A DNA stretch of 48,068 nt, from positions 1 through 48,068 of the forward strand of contig JAUYSY010000049.1 in NCBI GenBank assembly GCA_030696155.1. The letters run 5' to 3'. This stretch comes from Alphaproteobacteria bacterium (GTDB lineage: Bacteria > Pseudomonadota > Alphaproteobacteria > JAUXUR01). The position numbers and the translations under genes are program-made. Of the stretch, positions 35,318 through 45,200 are shown one piece after another. Position 1 is the stretch's first letter. Each line of letters starts with the position of its first letter. The notes beneath the pieces were generated by a model. The model ran no database searches. It worked only from the letters and a program-made list of their open reading frames with translations, and was not told the DNA's origin.

Positions 35318-37462
35318 TTAAAATCCACTTTCGCGAATAAATACGGATGCTACATTTTTCCAAACACGGCCCATAATACTATGTGGATCACTTTCAATTT
35401 TAATGGTACCTCGTTGTGTTTGCGCAAGCGCAGGCTGTAAATCAGTAGCTTCAAAAACGGCTTTATAAATAGTTTTAGTAGGCACCATTTTGTTCTTGTC
35501 ATCTTTTTCAATCGCTATATCTCCTTTATTAAGAGATGAAAGCTCTGCACGATTAAGATGATTTGTATTTGTTTTATCGAATTCTACTAATTTAAGAGGG
35601 ATTGAAGGCGTCCAAATATTTTCTGGGTAAAAATTTGCTTTATTACTTTTTTTTACCTGTTCAATATTTTCTTCATGAACATAAGCTTCGTAAAGAGGTT
35701 TTTCTTGCTTGATGATAATCCCTATGGCCCATTTAGGATTAATCCATAGATTTTCTTTTAAGTGGTCGTCAAATTCAGCAAGATACCCATCAAAAGGTGC
35801 TTTTATAAAAGTTTGTTGAAGTTGTTTTTCATAACCATTTGATTCTGTTATTGCTTTTTCAAATTCCTGTTCAAGCACTTTAGTATTTTGAGCGCGCGCT
35901 TCATCCAACAACTGATGTTCTAATTGATATTTGAGTATTTTTATTTTTTCATTCGTTTTATTTTTTAAAAATGTTAGATCTAACGAAGAAAGCTCAAGAA
36001 GAAGCTGGTCTTTTTTGACATATTCACCTTTTTGAACATGTATTTTTTTTATTTGTGATGAAATCTCGGGGTAAAGTGTTGTTGCTTTTGGATTATAAAC
36101 AAAAGTAGGCGCATCAATTGTTGTTTGAAAAGGATAAAAAAGAAAAGTGATTATTCCAATAAAAAAACATAGAGTAAAAAAACCACTTAAAGACCATCTA
36201 CTTTTATGACGCATTTTGTACCATACTCCGAGTTCCATTAAAATAGGCAGTAAAATAAACCAAATGACTTCAACGAGCATTAAAAGAATGCCTAATACTT
36301 TAAAGAAAAAATAATAGACAAGAAAGGCGATCCCTATAAAAAGGAAAAAACGATAAATCCATGTGCAATATGCATAAATTAAAAGAATTTTATGCATACG
36401 TGGCGAGAAATATTCAGGTGGTGGATAATCATAATGAAAAATAAATTCGCGCATTTGCCACTTTGCCAAACCAAATGATCGCCCTTGTAGATTTTCGATA
36501 CCTAAAAAATCTGATAAAAGATAATAGCCATCAAATCTTAAAAAAGGGCTAAGATTGATAATAAGCGTTAATACCCATGTTACTGTTGCAAGGGCAAAGA
36601 AAGCGCTTTGAATGGGGCCCGGTGGTGTAAATTGCCACAAAAGCGACGCGTAAATAGCAAGCAACAATTCTGCAGCCATACCAGCTGAACCAACAGCAAG
36701 GCGTGCCTTTCTACTTGAGACTTTCCAAATTTGGGTTGTATCGGTATAAAGCACAGGAAACATGACAAGAAAAGCAACGCCCATTGTGGGTACTTTAACC
36801 CCATAATAAGTTGCCGTATAAGCATGCCCACATTCATGAATAATTTTTGCAAAGATGATGGCGAATCCGTAAATAATAAAACCTTCAAAAGTGAATGAAT
36901 AGATGAAGGTATTAATAAATTGATCCATTTGTCTAAAAATAAGATAAAGACTAACAAAAAGCATAGAAAGACTAAAATAAAGGAATTGTTTTGTAAAAAT
37001 CCATTGTACATAAGGCAATGTTTTTTTTAAAAAATTATACGGATGAACGAGCGGTATCCTAAAAAATAAATAATTTTTAATCAATGACCAAAAAACACCT
37101 GATTTCTTTTTTTCTAGGGATTCAAGAAATTTTTCTTTAAGCGCTGGATCGGATCTTTCCGTTAAATTATTCTGCGATAGAAATTGAACGAAATAAAAAA
37201 GCTGTTCCGGTTCAAGATGCAATGTTGTTTTGCTTTCAATTTCATCACATAATTCTTGAGGTTTTTTCTCGCCCCAAAGACCTAAAAATTGAAACTCAAC
37301 CCAGCCCAAACGAAAAAAAAGATGCTTTAATGGATCATGCAATGTCCAGCTGGGCATTGAATCGATATCTTTTGGACCATCATAAATTTCGAGATCAGCG
37401 CGGATTTTGGGTAAAGACTGTCCCAAGAATTGTTCCATAGGGCTTTGCTGCATCGAAAACAT
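35318..37462 (-). CDS. M50 (site-2-protease-like) membrane protease fused to HlyD-type adaptor
   Basis: 714 residues from the ATG at 37462, chosen because GGAAGG lies 6 nt upstream; an in-frame TTG at 37498 is rejected. N-terminal cytoplasmic part of about 135 residues resembling a small winged-helix/PqqD-like region, then several membrane helices with the zinc protease motif HECGH (209-213) and the third-ligand motif LSPFLRFDGYY (Asp near 311). After the helices (to about 460) come a HlyD/biotinyl-lipoyl-type domain with coiled coil (PEISSQIKKIHVQKGEYVKKDQ...; FIKAPFDGYLAEF). It belongs with the GAF-HlyD, adaptor and TolC genes upstream on the same strand. I infer a part of a dedicated export machine that both processes and passes substrate; no ATPase is fused. 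Confidence 0.8.
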   Translation of the reverse strand: MFSMQQSPMEQFLGQSLPKIRADLEIYDGPKDIDSMPSWTLHDPLKHLFFRLGWVEFQFLGLWGEKKPQELCDEIESKTTLHLEPEQLFYFVQFLSQNNLTERSDPALKEKFLESLEKKKSGVFWSLIKNYLFFRIPLVHPYNFLKKTLPYVQWIFTKQFLYFSLSMLFVSLYLIFRQMDQFINTFIYSFTFEGFIIYGFAIIFAKIIHECGHAYTATYYGVKVPTMGVAFLVMFPVLYTDTTQIWKVSSRKARLAVGSAGMAAELLLAIYASLLWQFTPPGPIQSAFFALATVTWVLTLIINLSPFLRFDGYYLLSDFLGIENLQGRSFGLAKWQMREFIFHYDYPPPEYFSPRMHKILLIYAYCTWIYRFFLFIGIAFLVYYFFFKVLGILLMLVEVIWFILLPILMELGVWYKMRHKSRWSLSGFFTLCFFIGIITFLFYPFQTTIDAPTFVYNPKATTLYPEISSQIKKIHVQKGEYVKKDQLLLELSSLDLTFLKNKTNEKIKILKYQLEHQLLDEARAQNTKVLEQEFEKAITESNGYEKQLQQTFIKAPFDGYLAEFDDHLKENLWINPKWAIGIIIKQEKPLYEAYVHEENIEQVKKSNKANFYPENIWTPSIPLKLVEFDKTNTNHLNRAELSSLNKGDIAIEKDDKNKMVPTKTIYKAVFEATDLQPALAQTQRGTIKIESDPHSIMGRVWKNVASVFIRESGF

Positions 37463-37526
37463 TTTTACCCTTCCTTTTTCAAGCTGTGAGGGCGTCAAAG
37501 ATTATTACTTACAAGATCCTTGAACT

Positions 37527-37708
37527 AACTGCCCAGATTATGAGGCAAAGTCTAGAAATGAGTATTTCAAAAGCTTGATAATTAAGGTCTGGGAGACCTT
37601 AATGTCCTAGCTGAAGAAGACTCATGAGAACCGAAACGGAGTGTACTTAAGCACATGAGTATCGGAAGCGCATACATGACAACGAATTTGGCAATAATCT
37701 GGGCAGTT
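37527..37708. repeat. MITE-like element with 22-bp terminal inverted repeats, copy 2
   Basis: The left end AACTGCCCAGATTATGAGGC and the right end (reverse complement AACTGCCCAGATTATTGCC...) match almost fully. A core at 37624-37672 resembles the one at 1147-1198. In addition there is a perfect internal palindrome ATTAAGGTCT-GGG-AGACCTTAAT at 37581-37603. The element ends directly against the stop codon (37709-37711) of the GAF-HlyD gene and fills the gap to the M50-HlyD gene. Confidence 0.75.
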
Positions 37709-39085
37709 TTATATGCCGAAAAAGCGTCTAAAAGATGATATAGGTCTTCTAAAAACATAATAAAACATAGTGGTATCATCACCAAATATTTTAGCCGTTC
37801 CTTTAAGACCTATGCGTGGAATGTCACTTGGGTTTTTGAAATCTGCTTTAACCTGATACGACATAATATTATTAGGTGTTTGTTTTGCTTCATAACTTGC
37901 CCAAGTAAGACTTGCCTCTAATGGATTAATGGGATCAATGTTTAGGAATAGTTTAACATCTGATCCGTTTTTAAGTGAAATAGCTTCATCAATAGGCAAC
38001 ATTATGTTTAACTCAATTTTTTGGGGGTCAGCAATTAAAAGTATTTTTTCACCCATTTGAACAGGTTTCCCGATCCATTCAAAAGGATTCGAAAATATAG
38101 CAATGCCGTCTTTATCGGCCTTAACCTCAACACGTTGTAAAAGCTCGTGATTATAATTAACTTCAGCTGATTTTTCATCCATTTGTGCTTTTAATAAATT
38201 GACTTGTGCTTTGCTTTTTTCGTCCAAAAATGCTTGTTGACGTGTTTTAGTATAATCAGCAAGTGCTATATCATAGCTTTTTTTAGCAACTTCTAATTTG
38301 TTACGTAAATTTGTATCATCTAATCTTAAAACAATTTGACCTTTTGTTACAATTGTATTGGGCTCAATTAAAAATTCTTTAATAATACCATCAAGGGGGG
38401 ACGTCACAATAAAAGGATCTTTGGGTGTAATTTCAGCAGGCGCTAAAGCAGATTGAGGTACAGGAATAAAACAAATGCTCACAAAAAGAATTAGAAAAAT
38501 AATCCAGAATGTTTTTTTAAGTAAAAATCTAAAAATGCTTCTGGTTTTTTTTTCATGTCCACGTAAACTAAGCCATGAAAAGGCATAAGCATCGCCTAAC
38601 CGTTCCAAAAGACTTATCTCATTTTGTTCCCATTTATTATCTAAACGTGTTAATAAAAGACCTCCTTGAATTTTTTGGTGTCTATCGACACAAGGAATCC
38701 AGGTGAAAGTGCCCAAAAACCATTCTTTGCCTTCTTCTAAAATTGAGGCAGATAAATTTTCATGAGTAATAATGATTGGTTTGTGAGTATCTTTTTGAGC
38801 GCTTATTTCAGCAATAACTTTTTTGATCCATCGAATATAAGGGGAGTGCTTTTCAAAATCAGGAACACCTGAAATTCCAACAAGTTCATATTTTTTTGTA
38901 TAAAAATCATGATTAATAACAAAGGCTTGGTAATAAGGTATGAGTCTTTTTGTTTCATTAGCGATTAAAAAATAAAGCTCTTGAAGTGATTTAACATGTC
39001 GACTTTCTTGTTCAAGCTGAATAAATAAAGCAAGCGCAAAATGTTGCCGATCAATATGATGTGTTTGTTGTGCGGCGTCACTCAT
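37709..39085 (-). CDS. GAF-domain HlyD-type membrane adaptor
   Basis: 458 residues. Residues about 20-175 look like a GAF sensor domain (SLQELYFLIANETKRLIPYYQAFVI ... GGLLLTRLDNKWEQNEISLLERLGDAYAFSW), then one membrane helix at about 188-208, then a HlyD-type barrel-sandwich domain (DGIIKEFLIEPNTIVTKGQIVLRLDD) with a coiled-coil hairpin and a C-terminal beta-barrel. The membrane-fusion part would reach towards the TolC-like protein; the GAF part would be cytoplasmic and could sense a small molecule. Family members of this kind are seen next to M50-HlyD proteins. A MITE-like repeat abuts its stop codon. Confidence 0.78.
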   Translation of the reverse strand: MSDAAQQTHHIDRQHFALALFIQLEQESRHVKSLQELYFLIANETKRLIPYYQAFVINHDFYTKKYELVGISGVPDFEKHSPYIRWIKKVIAEISAQKDTHKPIIITHENLSASILEEGKEWFLGTFTWIPCVDRHQKIQGGLLLTRLDNKWEQNEISLLERLGDAYAFSWLSLRGHEKKTRSIFRFLLKKTFWIIFLILFVSICFIPVPQSALAPAEITPKDPFIVTSPLDGIIKEFLIEPNTIVTKGQIVLRLDDTNLRNKLEVAKKSYDIALADYTKTRQQAFLDEKSKAQVNLLKAQMDEKSAEVNYNHELLQRVEVKADKDGIAIFSNPFEWIGKPVQMGEKILLIADPQKIELNIMLPIDEAISLKNGSDVKLFLNIDPINPLEASLTWASYEAKQTPNNIMSYQVKADFKNPSDIPRIGLKGTAKIFGDDTTMFYYVFRRPISSFRRFFGI

Positions 39086-39166
39086 CTTTTATTCTTTCAC
39101 GATTTGCTCACGTCCTAATTAGCACGAACTCGAAATTATTGTATTATCCATTAGGCTAATAGATTT

Positions 39167-39246
39167 GTCATTGCACGTTTCCTACTACCTAGATGAGCCA
39201 GAGTAAAAAGTAATAACAACCATCATTCGTCATTGCGCGTTTCCTA
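39167..39246. repeat. 18-bp direct repeat pair
   Basis: GTCATTGCaCGTTTCCTA at 39167-39184 recurs at 39229-39246 with one difference, 62 bases apart. Probably remnants of a dispersed repeat. Confidence 0.5.
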
Positions 39247-39287
39247 AAAAAGGCGGACTTAAAAAGAATAACCAAATTGCCCACCAT

Positions 39288-39455
39288 TATTGTTTCCCTG
39301 AGCAGGCAAGAAGCAAAGCTTCGAGCACGGATTCAGAGTCCAATGAATAATCATGATCGCAGAACATGATATGCTTTAATATAATAGAGTCATGCTCTTA
39401 CGTGCATGTGTTTCTTTTTGGATCATGAATCTATCATCGATCAATCTACTGAACA
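39288..39455. repeat. Palindromic dispersed element, tandem copy A
   Basis: The inner palindrome GATTCAGAGTCC ... GGATCATGAATC (39330-39431) encloses a CATGATCG / CATGCTC-rich centre; outside it TTTCCCTGAGC and CTGAAC flank it. It is a diverged copy of 39494-39668. No coding content. Confidence 0.6.
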
Positions 39456-39493
39456 AAATATAGTTTTTAGCTAAATCTACAAACAACCCAACA

Positions 39494-39668
39494 GTTTCCC
39501 TGAACCAATGAGAGTCCAAGGACTCGAATTCAGATTCAGGGTCCAGATAATGCTCACGATCAAAGATCATGACATGTTAAAAAATTAGGAATCATGCTCT
39601 TTCGAGCATGTATTTCCTTCTGGATCCTGAATCTGCCTTCGAAGCCTTGCTTCAAGGCGTTCAGGAAA
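39494..39668. repeat. Palindromic dispersed element, tandem copy B
   Basis: The inner inverted repeats GATTCAGGGTCCAG (39533-39546) and CTGGATCCTGAATC (39620-39633) agree at 13 of 14 positions; the outer arms TTCCCTGAAC and GTTCAGGAAA enclose them. Together with copy A this fills most of the 669-base gap 39086-39754, which otherwise holds no gene I can support and splits the secretion locus in two. Confidence 0.65.
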
Positions 39669-39754
39669 GCAAAGGAGTTGTGTAGGCAAATTTCTAACAT
39701 AATATAAAAATTGTCCCGTACATTAGTTGACTATACGATTGTCAACACACTTCA

Positions 39755-40492
39755 TTAGTTAATTTTTGCAGCGCCACTCATCCCCACAATAACATTTGGA
39801 TCATATTTATCAAAATCAGCTATTATTTCAATTGATTGGCTAGCCGGATCAACTTTTGCACCAATATGTGAAATAGACGCTACATATGATTGCTTTGTTT
39901 CATCAAGTGTAATTGAAATTTTATCTTTTAATTTCAATTGAGCATACATTGAAGAAGGTACTAAAGCCTGAATACGTAAAGCCTCATCACCAACAATTGA
40001 TACGAGTTTTGTACCAACGGGCACAACCTCATGTGCATTTGTTAATCTTTTCGTGACGCGGCAATCATAAGGCGCATGAATGACAGATTCATCTAAATAA
40101 TAGCGTTTTAACTGCAAATCAGCTTTTGCTTTTTCAAGACCTGCTTCGGCTTTTGTAATCTCAATCATGCTCACTGCATTGCTTTTGCGCAATTGTTGAG
40201 TAGCTGAATGTATTTTTTCAGCTTCTTGAAGATCTGCCTTAGATTTATTATATTCAGCAAGATAAGAACTATTATTAAAACTGACAATCACTTGTCCTTT
40301 TTTAATACGATCACCAATATCGCCATCCATTTTGTCAATTTTACCATTAATGCCTGCAGAAATGGTAGCTTCACGCTTGGCAATAACAAGAGCACGCAGC
40401 TCTTTAGCGTCTTTAACGGGTGTTTCTTCAGCAAAAGCAGGCAATGTGCCTAAAATTGCTATACAAGTAATCAGTGGAACATAAAAGCGCAT
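39755..40492 (-). CDS. HlyD/RND-type periplasmic adaptor (membrane fusion protein)
   Basis: 245 residues. Signal peptide 1-21 (…LPAFA). Barrel-sandwich domain (GINGKIDKMDGDIGDRIKKGQVIVSFNNSSY), a short coiled-coil hairpin (about 75-125), then DCRVTKRLTNAHEVVPVGTKLVSIV and a beta-barrel. Shorter than typical RND adaptors (about 350) and lacking a membrane anchor helix. It starts 12 bases after the TolC-like gene stop, with AAGGTGA before the ATG, so both are co-transcribed. It would link an inner-membrane unit to the outer-membrane channel. Confidence 0.85.
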   Translation of the reverse strand: MRFYVPLITCIAILGTLPAFAEETPVKDAKELRALVIAKREATISAGINGKIDKMDGDIGDRIKKGQVIVSFNNSSYLAEYNKSKADLQEAEKIHSATQQLRKSNAVSMIEITKAEAGLEKAKADLQLKRYYLDESVIHAPYDCRVTKRLTNAHEVVPVGTKLVSIVGDEALRIQALVPSSMYAQLKLKDKISITLDETKQSYVASISHIGAKVDPASQSIEIIADFDKYDPNVIVGMSGAAKIN

Positions 40493-40504
40493 TTTGTCAC
40501 CTTT

Positions 40505-42040
40505 TTAAGAAGCTGTATTGGTATTAACGGTAAAAGATAAAAGACTTTGTTCATCAAGCCTAAGCTCAGTTTTACTTAAATGAGACTCAATCAATCTGGT
40601 CATTTCATCCAAATCTTCTGTAATAATCATAGGGAATGGATTAACACCCAAAGAATTAATCAATCGTCCATAAGCATTTTGAACCTCTGTATAAGAAGCA
40701 TATCGTCTGACGCGCCCAACAATTTCGGATGCCTTATCTTCAATGAGTTTCAAATTGTCTTCAAGCTCAGCTTGAACTTTGCTCTTTGAAATGCTTGCAA
40801 TTTTTGTATTAACGCGATCAATTTGTTTGCTGAACACATATTCTTTTTTAGCGATTGAATAGCGTTCAAGCGATAGATGAATTTGCGTCAGAATTGCCAT
40901 TGAAAGTGCTAAACGTCTTGTGCTTATAACCGATCCTTTTTGACGTTCGGCACGTAATCTGGTCGGGGTTGCTAACATCTTGAAAAGATTTAAACCAAGT
41001 TTTGCACTAAAGTCTGTCCAAGACTGATTGTACAAGAACGAATTACTATCATAATTGCGTCTTGCTTCAAGATTAATGCCAGGAAAAAAGGATGTATATA
41101 ATTTATAAATCTCATTTTTAGAGATACGTTTGTTATAATCTTCTTCCCATACTTCTGGGCGATGCAATAAAGCGATATTTTCTAACGCATCTACAGAAAT
41201 ATTTATTTCAGGAAGATTTAGCTTTTTCTTATGAATTGTTTCAACTTCAAATTGCGTACCAGGCTCTAGATTCATAAGGGAAGCAAGTTCTGCTTTAGCC
41301 ATTGCTAATTCACGACGTTGTTTAAACAATTTGCTGATGGCGTCTAGGATAATCTTTTGATAATTAAGACTGATGGGCAATGGTTGTATGCGTTCTTTTT
41401 CAAGACGCCTTGCATTTTTTAAAGCACCATAACCAAGATCAATGACTTGATCAACTTCCTTTAAAAGTAGTTCAGCTGTGACAGCACGCCAATAAGCATT
41501 GCGAATATCAAAAGCCATATTTTGAAGTACTTTTTGACGTCTTAATTGCGCAATTTTAGCTTCATCACTTTTTTGACGCGCAGTAAAATAGGCAGTACCA
41601 AAATCAAGCACATTCCATAGAACACCTAGATCAAATAAACGGCGATTATTATCCGTTGATGTTGATGTTTCAAGTGATTGTTGTCCAGTTGCAACAGATT
41701 GCGAATTAGAAGCCAACACATTACTACGTCTAGAATAACCAGCACTTGTTGTAATAGGCGGCAACATATCCCAATCGGCAATATTGCTTAAATTTAAAGC
41801 ATAAGCTTCTTCTAATGTTTTAACACGATGATCTAAATTATATTTAATACCGCGCGCAAGCGCTTCATAAAATGTAATTGGTTTTGTAGGACGCGGTGTA
41901 TGTTCTCTGATTTTTTCACGATCACTCAGTACTTTTTTCTGCCTGTCTTCTTCCGTAAATGGTTTTGTATGAAAGGAGCAAGAAGCTAAAAAAATGCTTA
42001 AAAAAGAGATTGATACAAATTGGGTTTTTTTGCTGAACAT
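40505..42040 (-). CDS. TolC-family outer-membrane channel lipoprotein
   Basis: 511 residues. Lipobox LASC places lipidation at Cys21. Two long helical repeats of the OEP family (around 60-290 and 310-490), with AKAELASLMNLEPG and AYGRLINSLGVNPFP near the ends of the repeats, as in TolC-like proteins. As a trimer it forms the exit duct across the outer membrane. First gene of the minus-strand secretion unit; GGGAAG lies before the ATG. It is divergent from the giant surface protein, with about 190 bases between them. Confidence 0.85.
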   Translation of the reverse strand: MFSKKTQFVSISFLSIFLASCSFHTKPFTEEDRQKKVLSDREKIREHTPRPTKPITFYEALARGIKYNLDHRVKTLEEAYALNLSNIADWDMLPPITTSAGYSRRSNVLASNSQSVATGQQSLETSTSTDNNRRLFDLGVLWNVLDFGTAYFTARQKSDEAKIAQLRRQKVLQNMAFDIRNAYWRAVTAELLLKEVDQVIDLGYGALKNARRLEKERIQPLPISLNYQKIILDAISKLFKQRRELAMAKAELASLMNLEPGTQFEVETIHKKKLNLPEINISVDALENIALLHRPEVWEEDYNKRISKNEIYKLYTSFFPGINLEARRNYDSNSFLYNQSWTDFSAKLGLNLFKMLATPTRLRAERQKGSVISTRRLALSMAILTQIHLSLERYSIAKKEYVFSKQIDRVNTKIASISKSKVQAELEDNLKLIEDKASEIVGRVRRYASYTEVQNAYGRLINSLGVNPFPMIITEDLDEMTRLIESHLSKTELRLDEQSLLSFTVNTNTAS

Positions 42041-42188
42041 AGTCTTCCCACATTATTATTTTATTTAATTCATTGTAAGTTTCTTTTAATTGCATGTCTA
42101 GCGTTTTATCACATAAATCTTAATAAAGAATTAATGTAACAACATATAAAAATATAACTTTTTTAATAAAAAACTAACAAATTAGATG

Positions 42189-42194
42189 TATAAT
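42189..42194 (+). promoter_or_regulatory. Possible -10 box of the giant surface protein gene
   Basis: TATAAT at 42189-42194, 35 bases before the ATG; no good -35 box is seen. GAAAGG at 42216-42221 is a good ribosome site, 7 nt before the ATG at 42229. The divergent region 42041-42228 otherwise shows nothing. Confidence 0.35.
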
Positions 42195-42228
42195 TATATT
42201 ATAAATGTATTCTTTGAAAGGTATTGAG

Positions 42229-45200
42229 ATGCCAAAAGATTTTATTGATTTGCAAAATAGCAAAAAATCTAAATTATCTTCTCGTACGACGATGCGATTA
42301 CTAGAGCAAAGATTCATGTTTGATGCGGCAATTGCAACTACTGTTGCTGATGCTCAAAACACGTCTGATCCACATTTAGATGCAGCTGTTCATAATGATA
42401 TTAATGCAAAGCCGTTGGCAACAGATGCATCACGTGATGCCAATACATCTCAAAATATCGATCCTTCAAAAGATACCTCAAAAACTATTTTATCCGATTT
42501 TACAGCAAACGCTGCAACAACACCTAAACAAACAACTCAAGTTACAGACGAAAAATCAGCTATATCCTATATGAATGGATTGCCTTTAAGTTTTGAAGCT
42601 AATAAGGGGCAAAATGATCCATCCGTTAAATTTGCAGCTAAAGGTGCTGATTACGGGATGTATTTAACCAATGATGGTATTTATTTTTCCTTACTTGGAA
42701 ATGATAGTACAAGTCCAACAGGTAAAAGCATAAGTAATATTTCGCTTAAGTTTGTTGATGGGAACACACAGAATTTAATCGGCGTGCATGAATTACAAGG
42801 CAAACACAATTATATACAATCCTCTAAATCTGTAACAGATATTCCTTTATATGAAAAAGCGAAATATGAAAATGTTTATCAAGGCATTGATGCCATTGTT
42901 TATGGCAATAGTCAAAACGAATTAGAATATGATTTTGTCGTCGCCCCTAATGCTGATGCCAGTCAAATTGCTGTTGAAATTGCAGGCGCCACCAAACTTG
43001 AAATTGATGCCAATGGACGATTACTTGTTCATACTAAAGATGGCACTTTATGGCAAGATGCACCTGTTTTATATCAATATAATGGCGCACAAAAAACAGC
43101 CATTGATGGCAAATTTGTACTTGATGGCAATCATTTAAAATTTGATATCACAAATTACGATCATTCTAAAACACTTTTTATTGATCCTATTTTTTCGTAT
43201 GGATCCTATGTGGGTGAAGTTGGACTCGAAAATCAGCTAAATCCAAGTGATGCCACATTAGGTGCGAATAACATTTTGGGAGGATTTCAACGTTTTGGGA
43301 TCAAAATTCATGACAATGAACTTTATATTGTGGGCGAAACCCTTCGCACTGAGTCAGATTCTCCTGCCTTTCCTATTAAAGCGGGGTATGATGGAACACA
43401 AAATGGTTCTTTTGATGTTTTTGTTGCCAAATTAAGTCCTCAAAGAAATGGGGATTCCGATTTAATTTATTCAACTTTTATTGGCGGTGCAGGTGATGAC
43501 AAAGCAACCATGCTTGATGTGAATGCTTTGGGCGAAGTCTATATTGCCGGAGAAACGAATAGCAGCGATTTTCCAACAGAACCAGATGCGCCACGTACAT
43601 ATGATGAAACACCAAATGGCGGTAAGGATGTCTTTGTTTCAAAATTAAACGCTAATGGAACGAAAATACTTTACAGCACCTTGTTAGGCGGATCAGGTAA
43701 TGATGCAGCCTATCATATGGTGGTAGATGCAAATGGCAAAATATATTTAACCGGCGAAACGAGTAGCAATAACTTTCCAACAACAAATAACCCTTTTGAC
43801 TCAAGTCACAATGGGGGTGTTGATGTCTTTGTTGCTAAAATTGATCCTACTCTTACAGGCACAAATCAACTTGTTTATTCAACTTTTTATGGTGGCGCAA
43901 ATGATGAGGCAGGATATGGTCTAACGATCGATGCTTTAGGCAATGCTTATGTTGTAGGTCAAACATTTGGTACTATTCCTACATTAAACACTCCTTTTAT
44001 AGCATCAAAACCTGGCGGCAATGATGGATTTTTGTTTAAACTGGGACCAACAGGAACAGGTTTATATAGCACTTATTTTGGTGGCACTGGTGCAGATTCA
44101 CTCTCTAGTGTTGCATTGGATTCAAATGGAAATGTGTTTGTTGCAGGACGTGCACAATCTTCAGGACTTGCAACAAATGGCGCATTTGATGCGACCGTCT
44201 CTGGTCAGGATGCTATTATTGCAAAACTTCAACTTAATGGTGGAGGAACTGCAGATTTACTTGCTGCAACTTATTTTGGTGGAACAAGTGGTGAAAATGC
44301 ACGCGAAATAAAAGTTGATGCCAATGGCGATGTCTTTATTGTTGGCTTTACGGAAGGTCCAAATCCAGTGCTTACATTCGGCACCGGCGCAACGCCAATA
44401 ACAGGTCCTGGCACCTTTGGATATTTTGCAAAATTCAATAATGATTTAAACGATCGTTTATTTTCAACACATTTTGGTGCAAAAGACGGCATTTCAAATG
44501 CGAGCGATATAACAGCTGTTTCAACTTTTGATATTACAAATACAGGTCAAGTTGCTGTAATTGGCACAACAACCAGAGATATTGAAACAAGCACAGGTGC
44601 TTTTGATGAAACTTTAGATGCTGGCCCAAACAATAATAATCGTTTGGTTAATATTTTTATACAATCTTATTCAATTGATAATATAGATCAAGCGCCTGTT
44701 ATTACTGGACCAAACTCTTTTACAATTCTTGAAGATAACACATTATCTTTTGAAAATAAAATTAGTGTTAGTAACGATTCAGCTACTTTAACTGTTAATC
44801 TTACCGTGTCGAGTGGTTCTCTTTCCCAAACGTTCATTAACGGTACTGTATCTCAAGTGAATGCAGCACTTGCCAATCTTGTTTTTACACCAGAGGCTAA
44901 TTTTCCTCATTCAACGAATGATGGAGTAGTAACTTTAACAATGGTGGCAAATGATAGCGGAGGTAGTACAAATAAAACCATTACAATTGCTGTCAAACCC
45001 GTTCAAGACTCACCAACTGCATCCCTTGATGTTACTTTACCCGATATTAATGAAAATCAAGATGATCTTACAAATTTGGGCGCCTTAGTATCTCAAATTA
45101 TTGCAGATTCTATGCCAACTGAAGTTGATGGTCAAGTTTTAGGTATTGCAATTACTTCTGTCGATGACACGAACGGTTTTTGGGAATATTCTTCTGATGG

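Noticed and set aside
39376..39570. 64-codon minus-strand frame
   Set aside because: Lies across the two palindromic elements; the frame is a by-product of the repeat sequence.
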